Of a DNA stretch of 49,806 nt, positions 34,867 through 43,500 are shown in pieces. The stretch comes from Candidatus Zixiibacteriota bacterium (GTDB taxonomy: Bacteria; Zixibacteria; MSB-5A5; UBA10806; 4484-95). The stretch is from NCBI GenBank assembly GCA_024231855.1, contig JAAEQD010000229.1, forward strand, positions 1 to 49,806, given 5' to 3'. The position numbers and the translations under genes were made by a program. Position 1 is the stretch's first letter. Every line of letters starts with the position of its first letter. The notes beneath the pieces are model-generated. The model saw only the letters and a program-made list of their open reading frames with translations, was not told the origin of the DNA and did not search any database.

Positions 34867-35205
34867 ATGAAAGTAGCTTACATTTTTGCTACACAGAAAC
34901 ACACTGTTTCGTATGTACTTGGTAGGATGATTTTACCGCAACTCGAAGAAAACCGCCACGGGGTTGACGTTGTGGGAATGTTCTTTTTTGAAGATAATAA
35001 CTACGTTCTCGTCAAAGGCGATCCAATTGGTGAACGACTTTGTAGGGTCGCCAAGGAAAAAAATATACTTTTAATGGGTTGTGATCAGTGTTGCTACGAA
35101 CGTGAAATTGCCGACAGGCTTTTTGAGGGTATATCTATTGGCTGCTTTCCTGATTTATACCAAGCGCTCTCTCCCAATATGCCGGATCAAATCATCACGT
35201 TGTAA
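34867..35205 (+). CDS. DsrE-like small sulfur/selenium-relay protein
   Basis: A 112-residue protein with a DsrE/DsrF-like alpha/beta fold: MKVAYIFATQKH, MILPQLEENRHGVDVVGMFFFEDNNYVL, GDPIGERLCRVAKEKNILLMGCDQCCYERE and IGCFPDLYQAL. DsrE-fold proteins hold persulfides on Cys; here a GCDQCC cluster (about 74-79) is the candidate active site. From memory it resembles the DsrE-related proteins (SaoD) found in selenocysteine-linked gene sets. I could not verify that, but it would agree with selenium use in the same island. AAAGGTG precedes ATG by about 7 nt. Last gene of the island. Confidence 0.7.
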   Translation: MKVAYIFATQKHTVSYVLGRMILPQLEENRHGVDVVGMFFFEDNNYVLVKGDPIGERLCRVAKEKNILLMGCDQCCYEREIADRLFEGISIGCFPDLYQALSPNMPDQIITL

Positions 35206-35406
35206 AGGATTTTTAAACAAATTACTTATATTCTCTGTTTTAATTTAAGAGAGTATTCAGATTTAAATAGAGAAAGCGTCTTAAAGAATTGGTGTCATTA
35301 CAACTTTTTTGCCCATAAATTGCAAATAATATTATATGCATTTGACACTTAAGTAAATGTTGAGAGTTATTTTCGATTTACGTAGGTATTCCGAAGTTCA
35401 ATCCTA

Positions 35407-35466
35407 CCTCCGACCTTCGGATTATGAGCCTGTTCAATAGTACAAACTAAAGAAAGCACTACACAC
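35407..35466. repeat. Island boundary repeat, partial copy B
   Basis: It matches the right half of copy A (29573-29630), including the tRNA-fMet anticodon region (CGACCTTCGGATTATGAGCC here) and the following TGTTCAATAGT. A few substitutions separate them. The acceptor end of the tRNA is missing on its left. Confidence 0.75.
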
Positions 35467-35640
35467 AAATCTGTATGATACACACTATCAGTGAACTTTG
35501 CGGCTGCCGGATGAATGGTTTCCTAGCCATGAAACTTTCCACATTTTCATAGAAGGCCGAAAAACGATTCTATTGAGACACAAAGAATCCTTAAGCAGGT
35601 CGAACTGAAGGTTATACCGGAAGTAATTATCCCTAATAAG
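35467..35640. other. Spacer between boundary repeats B and C
   Basis: A 174-bp stretch with no start-to-stop gene. One frame is open for about 36 codons towards the end (about 35535-35640) without a start, possibly a gene remnant, but I recognise no family. Confidence 0.35.
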
Positions 35641-35714
35641 AGCCAATCCCCCAAAAAGCAAAAATCCCGAAGCTGTTTAACCTCAGGAATTTAAGAAAGT
35701 AGCGGGGGCCCGAT
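35641..35714. repeat. Island boundary repeat, partial copy C
   Basis: It matches the left half of copy A (29492-29565), through the terminator region and up to the tRNA acceptor end (AGCGGGGGC), then diverges. Together B and C are two truncated copies in the order right-half then left-half, as expected from remains of tandem insertions. Confidence 0.75.
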
Positions 35715-35779
35715 ACGTACAAGAAAAGAAGACATTATTCAGAGCTGCTGCTTATCGGAATATCGAGTTTAGCAGGAAT

Positions 35780-35945
35780 CATCACTTCGCCAATGACTGG
35801 AACTTAAGGATAGTTATTTACTTAGGGTGATCGGCTGATTTCAGTCTGATTATTTGCTGATTTATTATAGGCTTTTAATTTTCGTAAAATATCCCCCGAA
35901 TTTATATAAATTATTGAAAGGGTCGCGGGTTCATAGCGGGGTGTA
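35780..35945 (+). repeat. Dispersed repeat, copy 2
   Basis: It aligns to 14131-14290 in the same orientation (GACTGGAACTT, GATAGTTATTTA, TAGGGTGAT, CTGATTTA, GGTCGCGGGTTCA, GCGGGG). It lies between the island boundary and the terminator of the leftward LVIVD operon. Confidence 0.5.
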
Positions 35946-35950
35946 TTCGG

Positions 35951-35974
35951 CAAAAAGGCAGCATTAAGCTGCCC
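35951..35974 (-). terminator. Terminator of the cohesin-like/LVIVD operon
   Basis: On the minus strand GGCAGC (35973-35968) pairs perfectly with GCTGCC (35962-35957) around TTAAT, followed by five T. It lies 30-53 bp past the stop of the leftward gene ending at 36004. Confidence 0.9.
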
Positions 35975-36003
35975 ATAAATATCCATAATTTTTTTATCTA
36001 CCA

Positions 36004-36549
36004 TTATTCTGAGTCAATATCAATCACATCGTTCTCATAGATACTACTGGTCGTTTCACCGTCGACTGTCCAAAACGAGAAATCCATGGTGTTATCAGTC
36101 ATTCTGAATTTCTTTTTGGCAAATCTGATATTTCTTCTGGCGTTACCATTCCCCCCGCCATTCGCGCTCGTAATGGTATAATATGCCCTGGCGACCATCC
36201 CATTACCTGGTAATAAAGGTGTAGCCTCCACAGCCGGATTAGTTTGATATATACCCATAACTAATAAGGATTTGCTTTCATTATCAATCTTGGCATTAAG
36301 AAAATCAAAATGGCCGCAGCGACTGTCGATAAAACTAACCGAATCACAGGACATTTCTACATCATCATTGTCAAATGAAAATGGTACCTGAAAACCACCA
36401 AGCGTGTCATGATTGGCAATCTTAATCGCCACCGAAAATTGGTCACTATTTATTCTGTGAAAATTCCCAAAAGAACACCGGTTTGATTCGGCAGCAGCAA
36501 ATGAAATACATAATAAAATCGCGATTAAAGTTAATACTGCTTTTTTCAT
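36004..36549 (-). CDS. Secreted cohesin-like domain protein
   Basis: A 181-residue protein with a signal peptide (about 1-20, ending AAAE). The rest is a beta-sandwich with the pattern FSVAIKIANHDTLGGFQVPFSFDN, CDSVSFIDSRC and LPGNGMVARAYYTI, which is the general layout of cohesin-type domains in secreted FCB proteins. Cohesins bind dockerins; a dockerin-like pair is encoded 5.3 kb upstream in the same direction. GAGAGG precedes ATG by about 5 nt. It is 35 bp downstream of the LVIVD gene and shares its terminator, so the two are likely cotranscribed. The cohesin call is by pattern only. Confidence 0.62.
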   Translation of the reverse strand: MKKAVLTLIAILLCISFAAAESNRCSFGNFHRINSDQFSVAIKIANHDTLGGFQVPFSFDNDDVEMSCDSVSFIDSRCGHFDFLNAKIDNESKSLLVMGIYQTNPAVEATPLLPGNGMVARAYYTITSANGGGNGNARRNIRFAKKKFRMTDNTMDFSFWTVDGETTSSIYENDVIDIDSE

Positions 36550-36584
36550 TATTTCCTCTCTTTCTGTAAATGAAACAAAGTTTG

Positions 36585-38930
36585 CTATTTCAATAATACA
36601 ATCTTCACCGATTCTGACTTGTCGTTACTCCCATACCTGGCGAAGTAGATACCGGAGCTGACGTTATCCCCCTGGTTATTTTTGCCATCCCATTGAACTG
36701 AAACATAGCCAAAATCATTCTCGGGGACATATATATCGCAAACCAATCGACCGGCGATATTATAAACTTGTAAGCTGCCATCAGACTTGCCGTTGGCTTG
36801 AACTTGAAACGAAACCGTACTGTTGAACGGATTGGGATAAGCCGTCAAGACCTCAGTGGCTTCAGGTATTGGTATCGCTTCATCATCAATGCCGGTTGGG
36901 GCGTCAAACCTGAGCGTGACAAGGCCATATTCTTTGCCGGGGATATATACATAAGGTAGATCAATGGAAATATTGCCTCTTACGGAACAGAGGTAAAAAC
37001 CTATATCCTGTCTTTCGATTGGGCTTGACTCCAAATCCCAAACGAAGATACCATGGCTTTTATGCGTTATAAATAGATAGCCATCTTGAGCGTAAATATC
37101 GAACTCATCTCCGGCTCCCTGAGACTCAAGAACGGGAAACTGGGGCCTGGACACATCGTAAACCTCAAACAACGCGCCGCAAGAGTATAAGTAATCTCCC
37201 CAAACCGCGGCGGTAAGGGGATTATAAATAATTTCATCAAGATCAGTCAGGTGTTGAGGATTCGAGGGATCCGTCACATCATAAATCCGGATTTGCCAAT
37301 TTCCGCCACCAGCGCTTAGCATATATATGATAGGATAATCAAGCACCATCGGTTGAGGGCCTGTGACCAAATTATACACGTCATACAGAATTTCCACATC
37401 ATCTAAATCAGATATATCGGCAATAAGCAAGCCACCGAAGCCGTTCGGGATTCCCATGAAATAGCAAATATACAAGATATCGTCGTGAATATCGAAATTG
37501 ACGGCATAAGAGCCGTACTGAAATCCGAATCGATTCAACTCCACCGGGGATGATGGGTCTGTAATATCAAAAGTGATAAACCTGGTTGCCGACAGTACGT
37601 ATAGCCTGTCGCCTATGATTTCCATCTGGACCGGGGATGGTATAGCGTTCATTTCTCCGATTATTTGGGGCGATGTTTTGTCGGTGATGTCTAAAAGAAT
37701 CATGCCTTCCTCGACAGTACCGGCATAGCAAACATCGCCTCTGGCTTCTACCGATGTGCAAAAAGAATACTGCCTGTAATGGCCGATCAACTCGCTCTCA
37801 AAACTATCGAACCACTGATACACAAACAAGCCCGGTATTTGGCCTTCTACATAAAACTGAGGATCTCCTAAGCCGTATGTGTAATTTCCATTCTGAGTCA
37901 GTCCATCATAACTGACAGAGTTGTTACTTTCGGTACTATCTATAAAAACCGGATTGGAAAGATCATCCAGGGAATACGCGTGTATCGTGGCAAAACTGCT
38001 ATCGTCTCCCGGGTATAAATCAAATATACCCAGGAATCCAATTCTTGATCCATTTACGCTGCTCTCACAGAAACCCGAATGTCTACCAAGTATCCTGCCT
38101 TCGTCAATATTAACTGAGCTTCTGTATACAGGGTGCCCGGAATCCTCTATTTCATAAATCTCCAACGCGTCTTGTTTATAAATATAAATCCGGTTATCAT
38201 ACAGGCTAAATCCTCTACATCCTACACCATAGCTTACATCTATAGAATCTACTATAACAGGATTTTCCAGCGTATCGGAAAGCTCAAAAATGCCTATATA
38301 TCGACGATATATGTGATGGAAACGAACGACGGGAATAACCAGATAATCTTGATATCTATATAAATCATAGTAGTTTTCCGTCGCTATTATAACGGAATCT
38401 TCATGAAATTCCCTGATAAGAAATGGATTACTCCGATCCGCGACATCGACTAATCCAAACTTATAATGTGAATTGTAAAATAGCGAGTCGCCCCAAACAA
38501 GTAAACGATCCGTATTAAATTCGGTTTGAAGATGTGATACTTCGGCGGGATTCTCAAAATCATCTCCTTCGTATATCGTAAGACCGCGATAATCGTTGGC
38601 GAGGTAAACATACTCCCCATCATGCTCGATGTCCCGAATCAGGCCGTGAGTCGATACTTGCCCGGTTAATGTAGGTAGGCCATCTTCACCAAGTTCATAT
38701 ATCTGCAAAACCGCTCCGCTGCCGAGGTACAGATGATTATCGTGAACGAGTTGACAGTTGGGATTGTTCGGCAAGGCATAGCTCATAAACGTAAAATTGG
38801 AGTCGGGGACATAGTCGTTGATAATGGGCAGTGAATCGACTTGATCAGCGTATTCTATTGGAAAATACTGCGCCGAAAGCGCGGGCGCTAAAAATAAGAT
38901 GATCAGAAAAATACGTGTGCTAAATCGCAT
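36585..38930 (-). CDS. Secreted LVIVD-repeat beta-propeller protein with C-terminal sorting domain
   Basis: A 781-residue protein with a signal peptide (about 1-20, ending LSAQ). The central region (about 55-680) is made of repeated units of about 45 residues with the LVIVD pattern, for example YDVTDPSNPQHLTDLDE, FDITDPSSPVELNRF and LLDITDKTSPQIIGEMN; such repeats form propeller-like surface proteins. The last 90 residues (AYPNPFNSTVSFQV, LQVYNIAGRLV, WDGKNNQGDNVSSGIYFARY, SVKIVLLK) are the FlgD/T9SS-type C-terminal domain used for export or anchoring in FCB bacteria. Function unknown. First gene of a two-gene unit ending at the terminator at 35951. Confidence 0.88.
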   Translation of the reverse strand: MRFSTRIFLIILFLAPALSAQYFPIEYADQVDSLPIINDYVPDSNFTFMSYALPNNPNCQLVHDNHLYLGSGAVLQIYELGEDGLPTLTGQVSTHGLIRDIEHDGEYVYLANDYRGLTIYEGDDFENPAEVSHLQTEFNTDRLLVWGDSLFYNSHYKFGLVDVADRSNPFLIREFHEDSVIIATENYYDLYRYQDYLVIPVVRFHHIYRRYIGIFELSDTLENPVIVDSIDVSYGVGCRGFSLYDNRIYIYKQDALEIYEIEDSGHPVYRSSVNIDEGRILGRHSGFCESSVNGSRIGFLGIFDLYPGDDSSFATIHAYSLDDLSNPVFIDSTESNNSVSYDGLTQNGNYTYGLGDPQFYVEGQIPGLFVYQWFDSFESELIGHYRQYSFCTSVEARGDVCYAGTVEEGMILLDITDKTSPQIIGEMNAIPSPVQMEIIGDRLYVLSATRFITFDITDPSSPVELNRFGFQYGSYAVNFDIHDDILYICYFMGIPNGFGGLLIADISDLDDVEILYDVYNLVTGPQPMVLDYPIIYMLSAGGGNWQIRIYDVTDPSNPQHLTDLDEIIYNPLTAAVWGDYLYSCGALFEVYDVSRPQFPVLESQGAGDEFDIYAQDGYLFITHKSHGIFVWDLESSPIERQDIGFYLCSVRGNISIDLPYVYIPGKEYGLVTLRFDAPTGIDDEAIPIPEATEVLTAYPNPFNSTVSFQVQANGKSDGSLQVYNIAGRLVCDIYVPENDFGYVSVQWDGKNNQGDNVSSGIYFARYGSNDKSESVKIVLLK

Positions 38931-39016
38931 AATTAAGCCTTCGAAACAATATAACTAATTCTGCCTATTATCCAAGCTATTTTACCTATTCTATCGAGAT
39001 TACCTGTTTACTCCTA

Positions 39017-39757
39017 CTAATTTTGCCAGAATCCCCAAAAACCATAACCTCCTATGGTAAAAGCATATACATCAAATATACCTTCATGTTTTACAATAAA
39101 AACATTAAATGCTAAATATGCATCTTTTTTAGTCGAGCGGCGAAAAGTGAATCTCAACCTGCTAAAACGATGCTTCTTCATCCCTTGTTCATATGAAATT
39201 TCGCCAATTATTCTGTCAACTTTCTTGGCATTTACATCAGAATATCTAAATCTAAACGAGGTAGTCAAACCTGCTGATATATTAGTGTCATGGTATTTAA
39301 AGCTCGGACTGGCATTATTTGTTGGAGCTGTTAAAAAATACGTGTAGTTAAATCCGCCGGTTCCACGAAAACTCAACCTTTTTGCCTGAAAAATGTGAGG
39401 CGAAGCCATTAATGACAGCATATAAATATTTGCGTAACTGTAGTGCGGTTCATCGGCATCCCTGTCTCTACTTGATCCGGCCATTCCAAAGCGTGTCATA
39501 ACATAAGCGTTTTTATATTTATAGCCAAAAGAACCCCATAATGATAACAAACCACAGGTACCTTCATTTAGATCCGTAGGCAAAATTGATTTCAGCCTGC
39601 TGCCGAAATCAACGCAATTAGGCCCCAAGCTAAAATCACCAAAAAATTTATTACTACTACCAAAGCTGGGAGCAACTAAAAATGCTAACACAATAATAGT
39701 AGCAATTACCCTTTTTAGGCAAAAGACCATGCTTTTAATTGTGCCATTGATTGGCAT
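39017..39757 (-). CDS. Beta-barrel-like secreted protein, tandem paralogue 2
   Basis: About 246 residues. The frame is open back to 39820, overlapping the upstream gene, but ATG 39757 has GGAA 5 nt upstream and gives a signal peptide (hydrophobic RVIATIIVLAFLVAPSFGSS); ATG 39730 is also possible. The mature protein has alternating-strand sequence with many aromatics and the C-terminal block VYAFTIGGYGFWGFWQN. It is a paralogue of the next gene upstream: both share LPTDLNE/LPGDLNS, LSLWG/ISLWG, the GGFNYTYF/SGYQYSYF segment and IGG(Y/D)GFWGF. Likely an outer-membrane or surface protein; family not recognised. Confidence 0.7.
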   Translation of the reverse strand: MPINGTIKSMVFCLKRVIATIIVLAFLVAPSFGSSNKFFGDFSLGPNCVDFGSRLKSILPTDLNEGTCGLLSLWGSFGYKYKNAYVMTRFGMAGSSRDRDADEPHYSYANIYMLSLMASPHIFQAKRLSFRGTGGFNYTYFLTAPTNNASPSFKYHDTNISAGLTTSFRFRYSDVNAKKVDRIIGEISYEQGMKKHRFSRLRFTFRRSTKKDAYLAFNVFIVKHEGIFDVYAFTIGGYGFWGFWQN

Positions 39758-39791
39758 TAATTCCAAATCTTCCGAGTTGTTTGCCACGATA

Positions 39792-40499
39792 CTAGAAACC
39801 CCAAAAGCCATCCCCTCCAATAGTTAGCGCATAAAGCCCATAATCATCATTCTGATCCATGTAACGAATTCTAATGAAGAAATGCATTTTCTTATATAGA
39901 GTATATAATGATAATCTAAAGTTGTTTGTTGGATGTTTGGCAAATCCATGTTTATAGGAAAATTCCATTGAGAGGTTATCGCCAAAAAATAAGGCTTTAT
40001 CTTTGTCACTACTTGGCTTTTTAAATAGGTACCTTGATGAAAAGCCAAGCAGTGGCCCGTTATCTTCATGTTTATATTGCATTTGTTTATCGTTTGTTGG
40101 ATATGCCCTAAAGTACGAATACTGATAACCGCTATTTCCGGCTAAGGTTAACCTGTTGGTTGTATAAAACTCCGCTTCAATTACCATAGCGGTTATGAAA
40201 AGTTCGGAAAGGTTTAAGTGCTCTTCCTCTTCGGTAAATGGTTTAGAAGGGTTCCAATATTTAAATTTCGACATAACTCTTAGTTCCTTAAACCTATATC
40301 CCAGCTTGCCCCAAAGAGAAATTGGTATAAAATCATGACTGTTTAAATCGCCAGGTAGAATCGCCATTGGATTGCTTCCAAAATCGGCTAAAAATATTCC
40401 CAATTCAGCACCAGCAATAAAATTCCTGGTATCAGTTAATTGCGATCTGGCTAATGGAGATAAGCATAAAACAATTAATATTAAGAACAATTTTAACAC
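39792..40499 (-). CDS. Beta-barrel-like secreted protein, tandem paralogue 1
   Basis: A 235-residue protein with a signal peptide (about 1-19, ending ARSQ). The remainder is beta-strand rich, ending LYALTIGGDGFWGF with terminal Phe, a typical outer-membrane barrel ending. It starts 17 bp after the giant YD-repeat gene and is followed by its paralogue, so the three probably form one transcript. Genes in this place after polymorphic toxins are often immunity factors, but these have signal peptides and look like barrels, so a display or anchoring role is as likely. Family not recognised. Confidence 0.72.
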   Translation of the reverse strand: MLKLFLILIVLCLSPLARSQLTDTRNFIAGAELGIFLADFGSNPMAILPGDLNSHDFIPISLWGKLGYRFKELRVMSKFKYWNPSKPFTEEEEHLNLSELFITAMVIEAEFYTTNRLTLAGNSGYQYSYFRAYPTNDKQMQYKHEDNGPLLGFSSRYLFKKPSSDKDKALFFGDNLSMEFSYKHGFAKHPTNNFRLSLYTLYKKMHFFIRIRYMDQNDDYGLYALTIGGDGFWGF

Positions 40500-40515
40500 T
40501 GCTTTTCTGCCTTCT

Positions 40516-43500
40516 CTAAAACAGCCAATCTACTTTTCTGTTGATCCAATCCGGACAGCCTAAATAGTAGCCAAATGATGCCCCGGTTAAATCAGCGGCA
40601 TAGTCCTGGGTAGACCAATCCTCAGTGTGTTCGAAAGTCCATTCAAACATAGTATAGTAATCAAACATAGCTTGCGAATGGGCACCAATATCTCCTCTAG
40701 CGCCGCCGGAGGCAATATTATAATACAAATACGCTCCTAATGCGTGCTCGAAAAAGTTAAATGCATCGAACTTGTCATACTTTGTCCCGGATTTTTCATG
40801 TCGGGGCAAGTTAAAATCGCATGCGCGTTTTATATGTGTACCGGGTGTCCATTTATTTTTCATATTACTGAATACTGTCTTAAAGCTACTTTCTTTTATA
40901 ATTGGCCCAATTGGATTCCCGAAAATCGCTCCTATCCTCATGGTAACCGCAGCAGAAAGACTATTCCCTAAATTGATTTTAGTCCCAATCGTACCCACAA
41001 CCGGTAATTTAAACGATTGTACGCCAAACTGATTCAAGCCCTTCCCCAACAAATTATAACCCGCAATTCCAATCGCAGCAACATTCGCCGCGGTGCTAAT
41101 ATAATCAAAAATTTTACCATTGGCTCCTCCTCCAAACAATTCCGAGGCCACTCTTGAAACCTGGTGATTAATAAAGAATCCGGGGCCTCCGATAGCCGCC
41201 TGCGCGAATGACGTGCCGAATGCAAATGCCTTTTTATCTAATCCACCTTGCTGAGAGAGCCCATTGTAAAGCGCCCAGGTTAGAACGGGGATGATTGCAA
41301 ATTCGCCATTCGGATCGACACTGGCATACAGGTTACCGCCAACATAGCTGTAGGGGGAGGCAAACTGACCCGCTGGATCTAGCTGCCGCCACCTGCAGGC
41401 TAAGGGATCGAAATACCTGGAACCGAAATAGTATAACCCGAAATCACCTTCATCATCAAGTTCTTTTCCCGAGAATTTGTATGGCGTCTCCACCCCTTCA
41501 ACGTGATCCTTATTCTTACTTAAATCCCCCGAGGGAAGATAATAGAAGTACGATAATGGCGTTTTATCTTCATCGACAACCATCCTGACAGAACCCAGAT
41601 GATCGGTCAGGTAATAATACGGTCCACTGCTATCGGGAAATACCGCGATTTTGCCTGTTGGGCCATACACATAGCAGACGTTTTGGACGGACACTTCATC
41701 ATCGAAATACTCGACCACCTCATTGCCTTTAGAATGAAGGTAGAACGTGTTGTTCTCATGCGTATCTACCCAATAACAGCAATACAAGTCGGTAAGACCC
41801 CTGAAATAAAGCACCAATTTAGTGACATCGCCGCCGGTAATAAGGCCATCACAATTGGCATCGGCTTGCATTTTATTAGTAGCCAATGTGCATGCTGGAT
41901 CTGTCCCCTCAAAATAACATACAAGGCGAGTAACATCTGCGCCGTTACACCCGTTATATCCATTAACATCTCCGGGGACGATATCGCCGCAACAGCCATC
42001 GCTGCAAGGCGCCGTGCAAGAGCTATCGCTTGGATGTATGCAACTAACATGGGGACTCCCGGGATAATTAAAATCCTCTTCGCACGAACATACATCGGTT
42101 AGGGTTTTCTTTACTCTTTTTCCCGAAGGATCATATAGAAACTCAAGTGACTTCTCGTATTCACTATCCCAGGAGGATTCGATCAATTTATTCCGCCAGT
42201 CGAAGATATATTCGGATTTATTCCTTGAAGTGTCAGCAGTGCAGTTGCCTATATCATCATACTCATAGTTGGCGGTATTCTGAATTGGCTCGATATAGTC
42301 GAGCTTATTCGAACGAGGGCTGGTATGATAATGGTAGACCAATGTGTCGTAACCGGTGGTATCTATCAGGTCGCGGATCTGGACCATGATATTGGAATTT
42401 CGATCATATTGAAATTCCATACCATCAAGTTCTTCGTCTAAGGACCAATTGCCGTCAACAATTTCGGAGTATTTTGCTTTTGTCAGCCGATTAGCATTGT
42501 CATAGTGAAAAGTATAACCAAGGGTATCGCTTCCTGCCGTTAGATTGTAATGCTGCACCGCCCAAGTGGGAACACCGTTATACATAGCTTCCAGACTACC
42601 ATCTTCTCCACCTATTTCCTCATCAAAATTGTTAAAACCTAATCTCATACAGAATTTGTCATCGGCATCCGGCGTTAACACTCCGCCGTCCAGTGGATCC
42701 GAGCCGTTGATTTCGGCCAGCCATCCACGTTCATTGTAATAGTAATCGATTTTCTGGGTAGTATCGCCAAGCAAACATTCTTTAATCGATCCATCACAGA
42801 AATACTTATATCTGGCCAGTTTCAGTGTGTCTGATTGGGGCGTTATCCGGCTTATCTGCGCCAGCTTTGCGAAATCGTTATAATCAAATTTTAGCTTCAA
42901 AAGCGGCGCATTTCCGCCGACCGCGTAAGGGTAATCCTCTCTAATTAACTTACCGGCTTTATCATAATTTAAATGAAGCTCTTTCCAATCAGTATCCAAT
43001 CCCTGAATTAACGTACCGGCACAGATCAAGTTATTTTCACAATCATAAGTAAAGCTTTTCTTGACGCCATCATCCGGATTGACACCATTATCAGTAGCCA
43101 CAACTTTACCTCTGGCCCGCAGGGTATCCAGATCCAAAGTCGTAATTATCGAGAAGTTTTCAGGCGCCTTATATATAGATAAAGTATCGTAGAAGTCATA
43201 TTGATAGCGTAGTACGGTTCCTCCAGAAGTATTAAAGCTTAAAACATCTATATCTGGATCAGGCGTCGAAGTATCGCCAACGGCAATTTCACCCTGTAGA
43301 AGCTTCCTGCCTAAAATGTCATATTGTGTTTCTGTCCATTTGTTTTCGGACCTTTGCTTACTGTTTTGAGTAAACCGGAGCATACCCATCGAATCATATA
43401 CATATCTTGTCCGGCCCTTATCCGAACTCGAATCGGCAATAACGTTCCCCAGTTTATCATAATCCTTGTAAATTCTTAAAGCATAAATGCTGGAATCCAC

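Noticed and set aside
35822..36004. 60-codon ORF on the minus strand overlapping the stop of the cohesin-like gene
   Set aside because: It reads straight through a perfect rho-independent terminator (35951-35974) and a dispersed repeat, and its sequence has no protein-like features.
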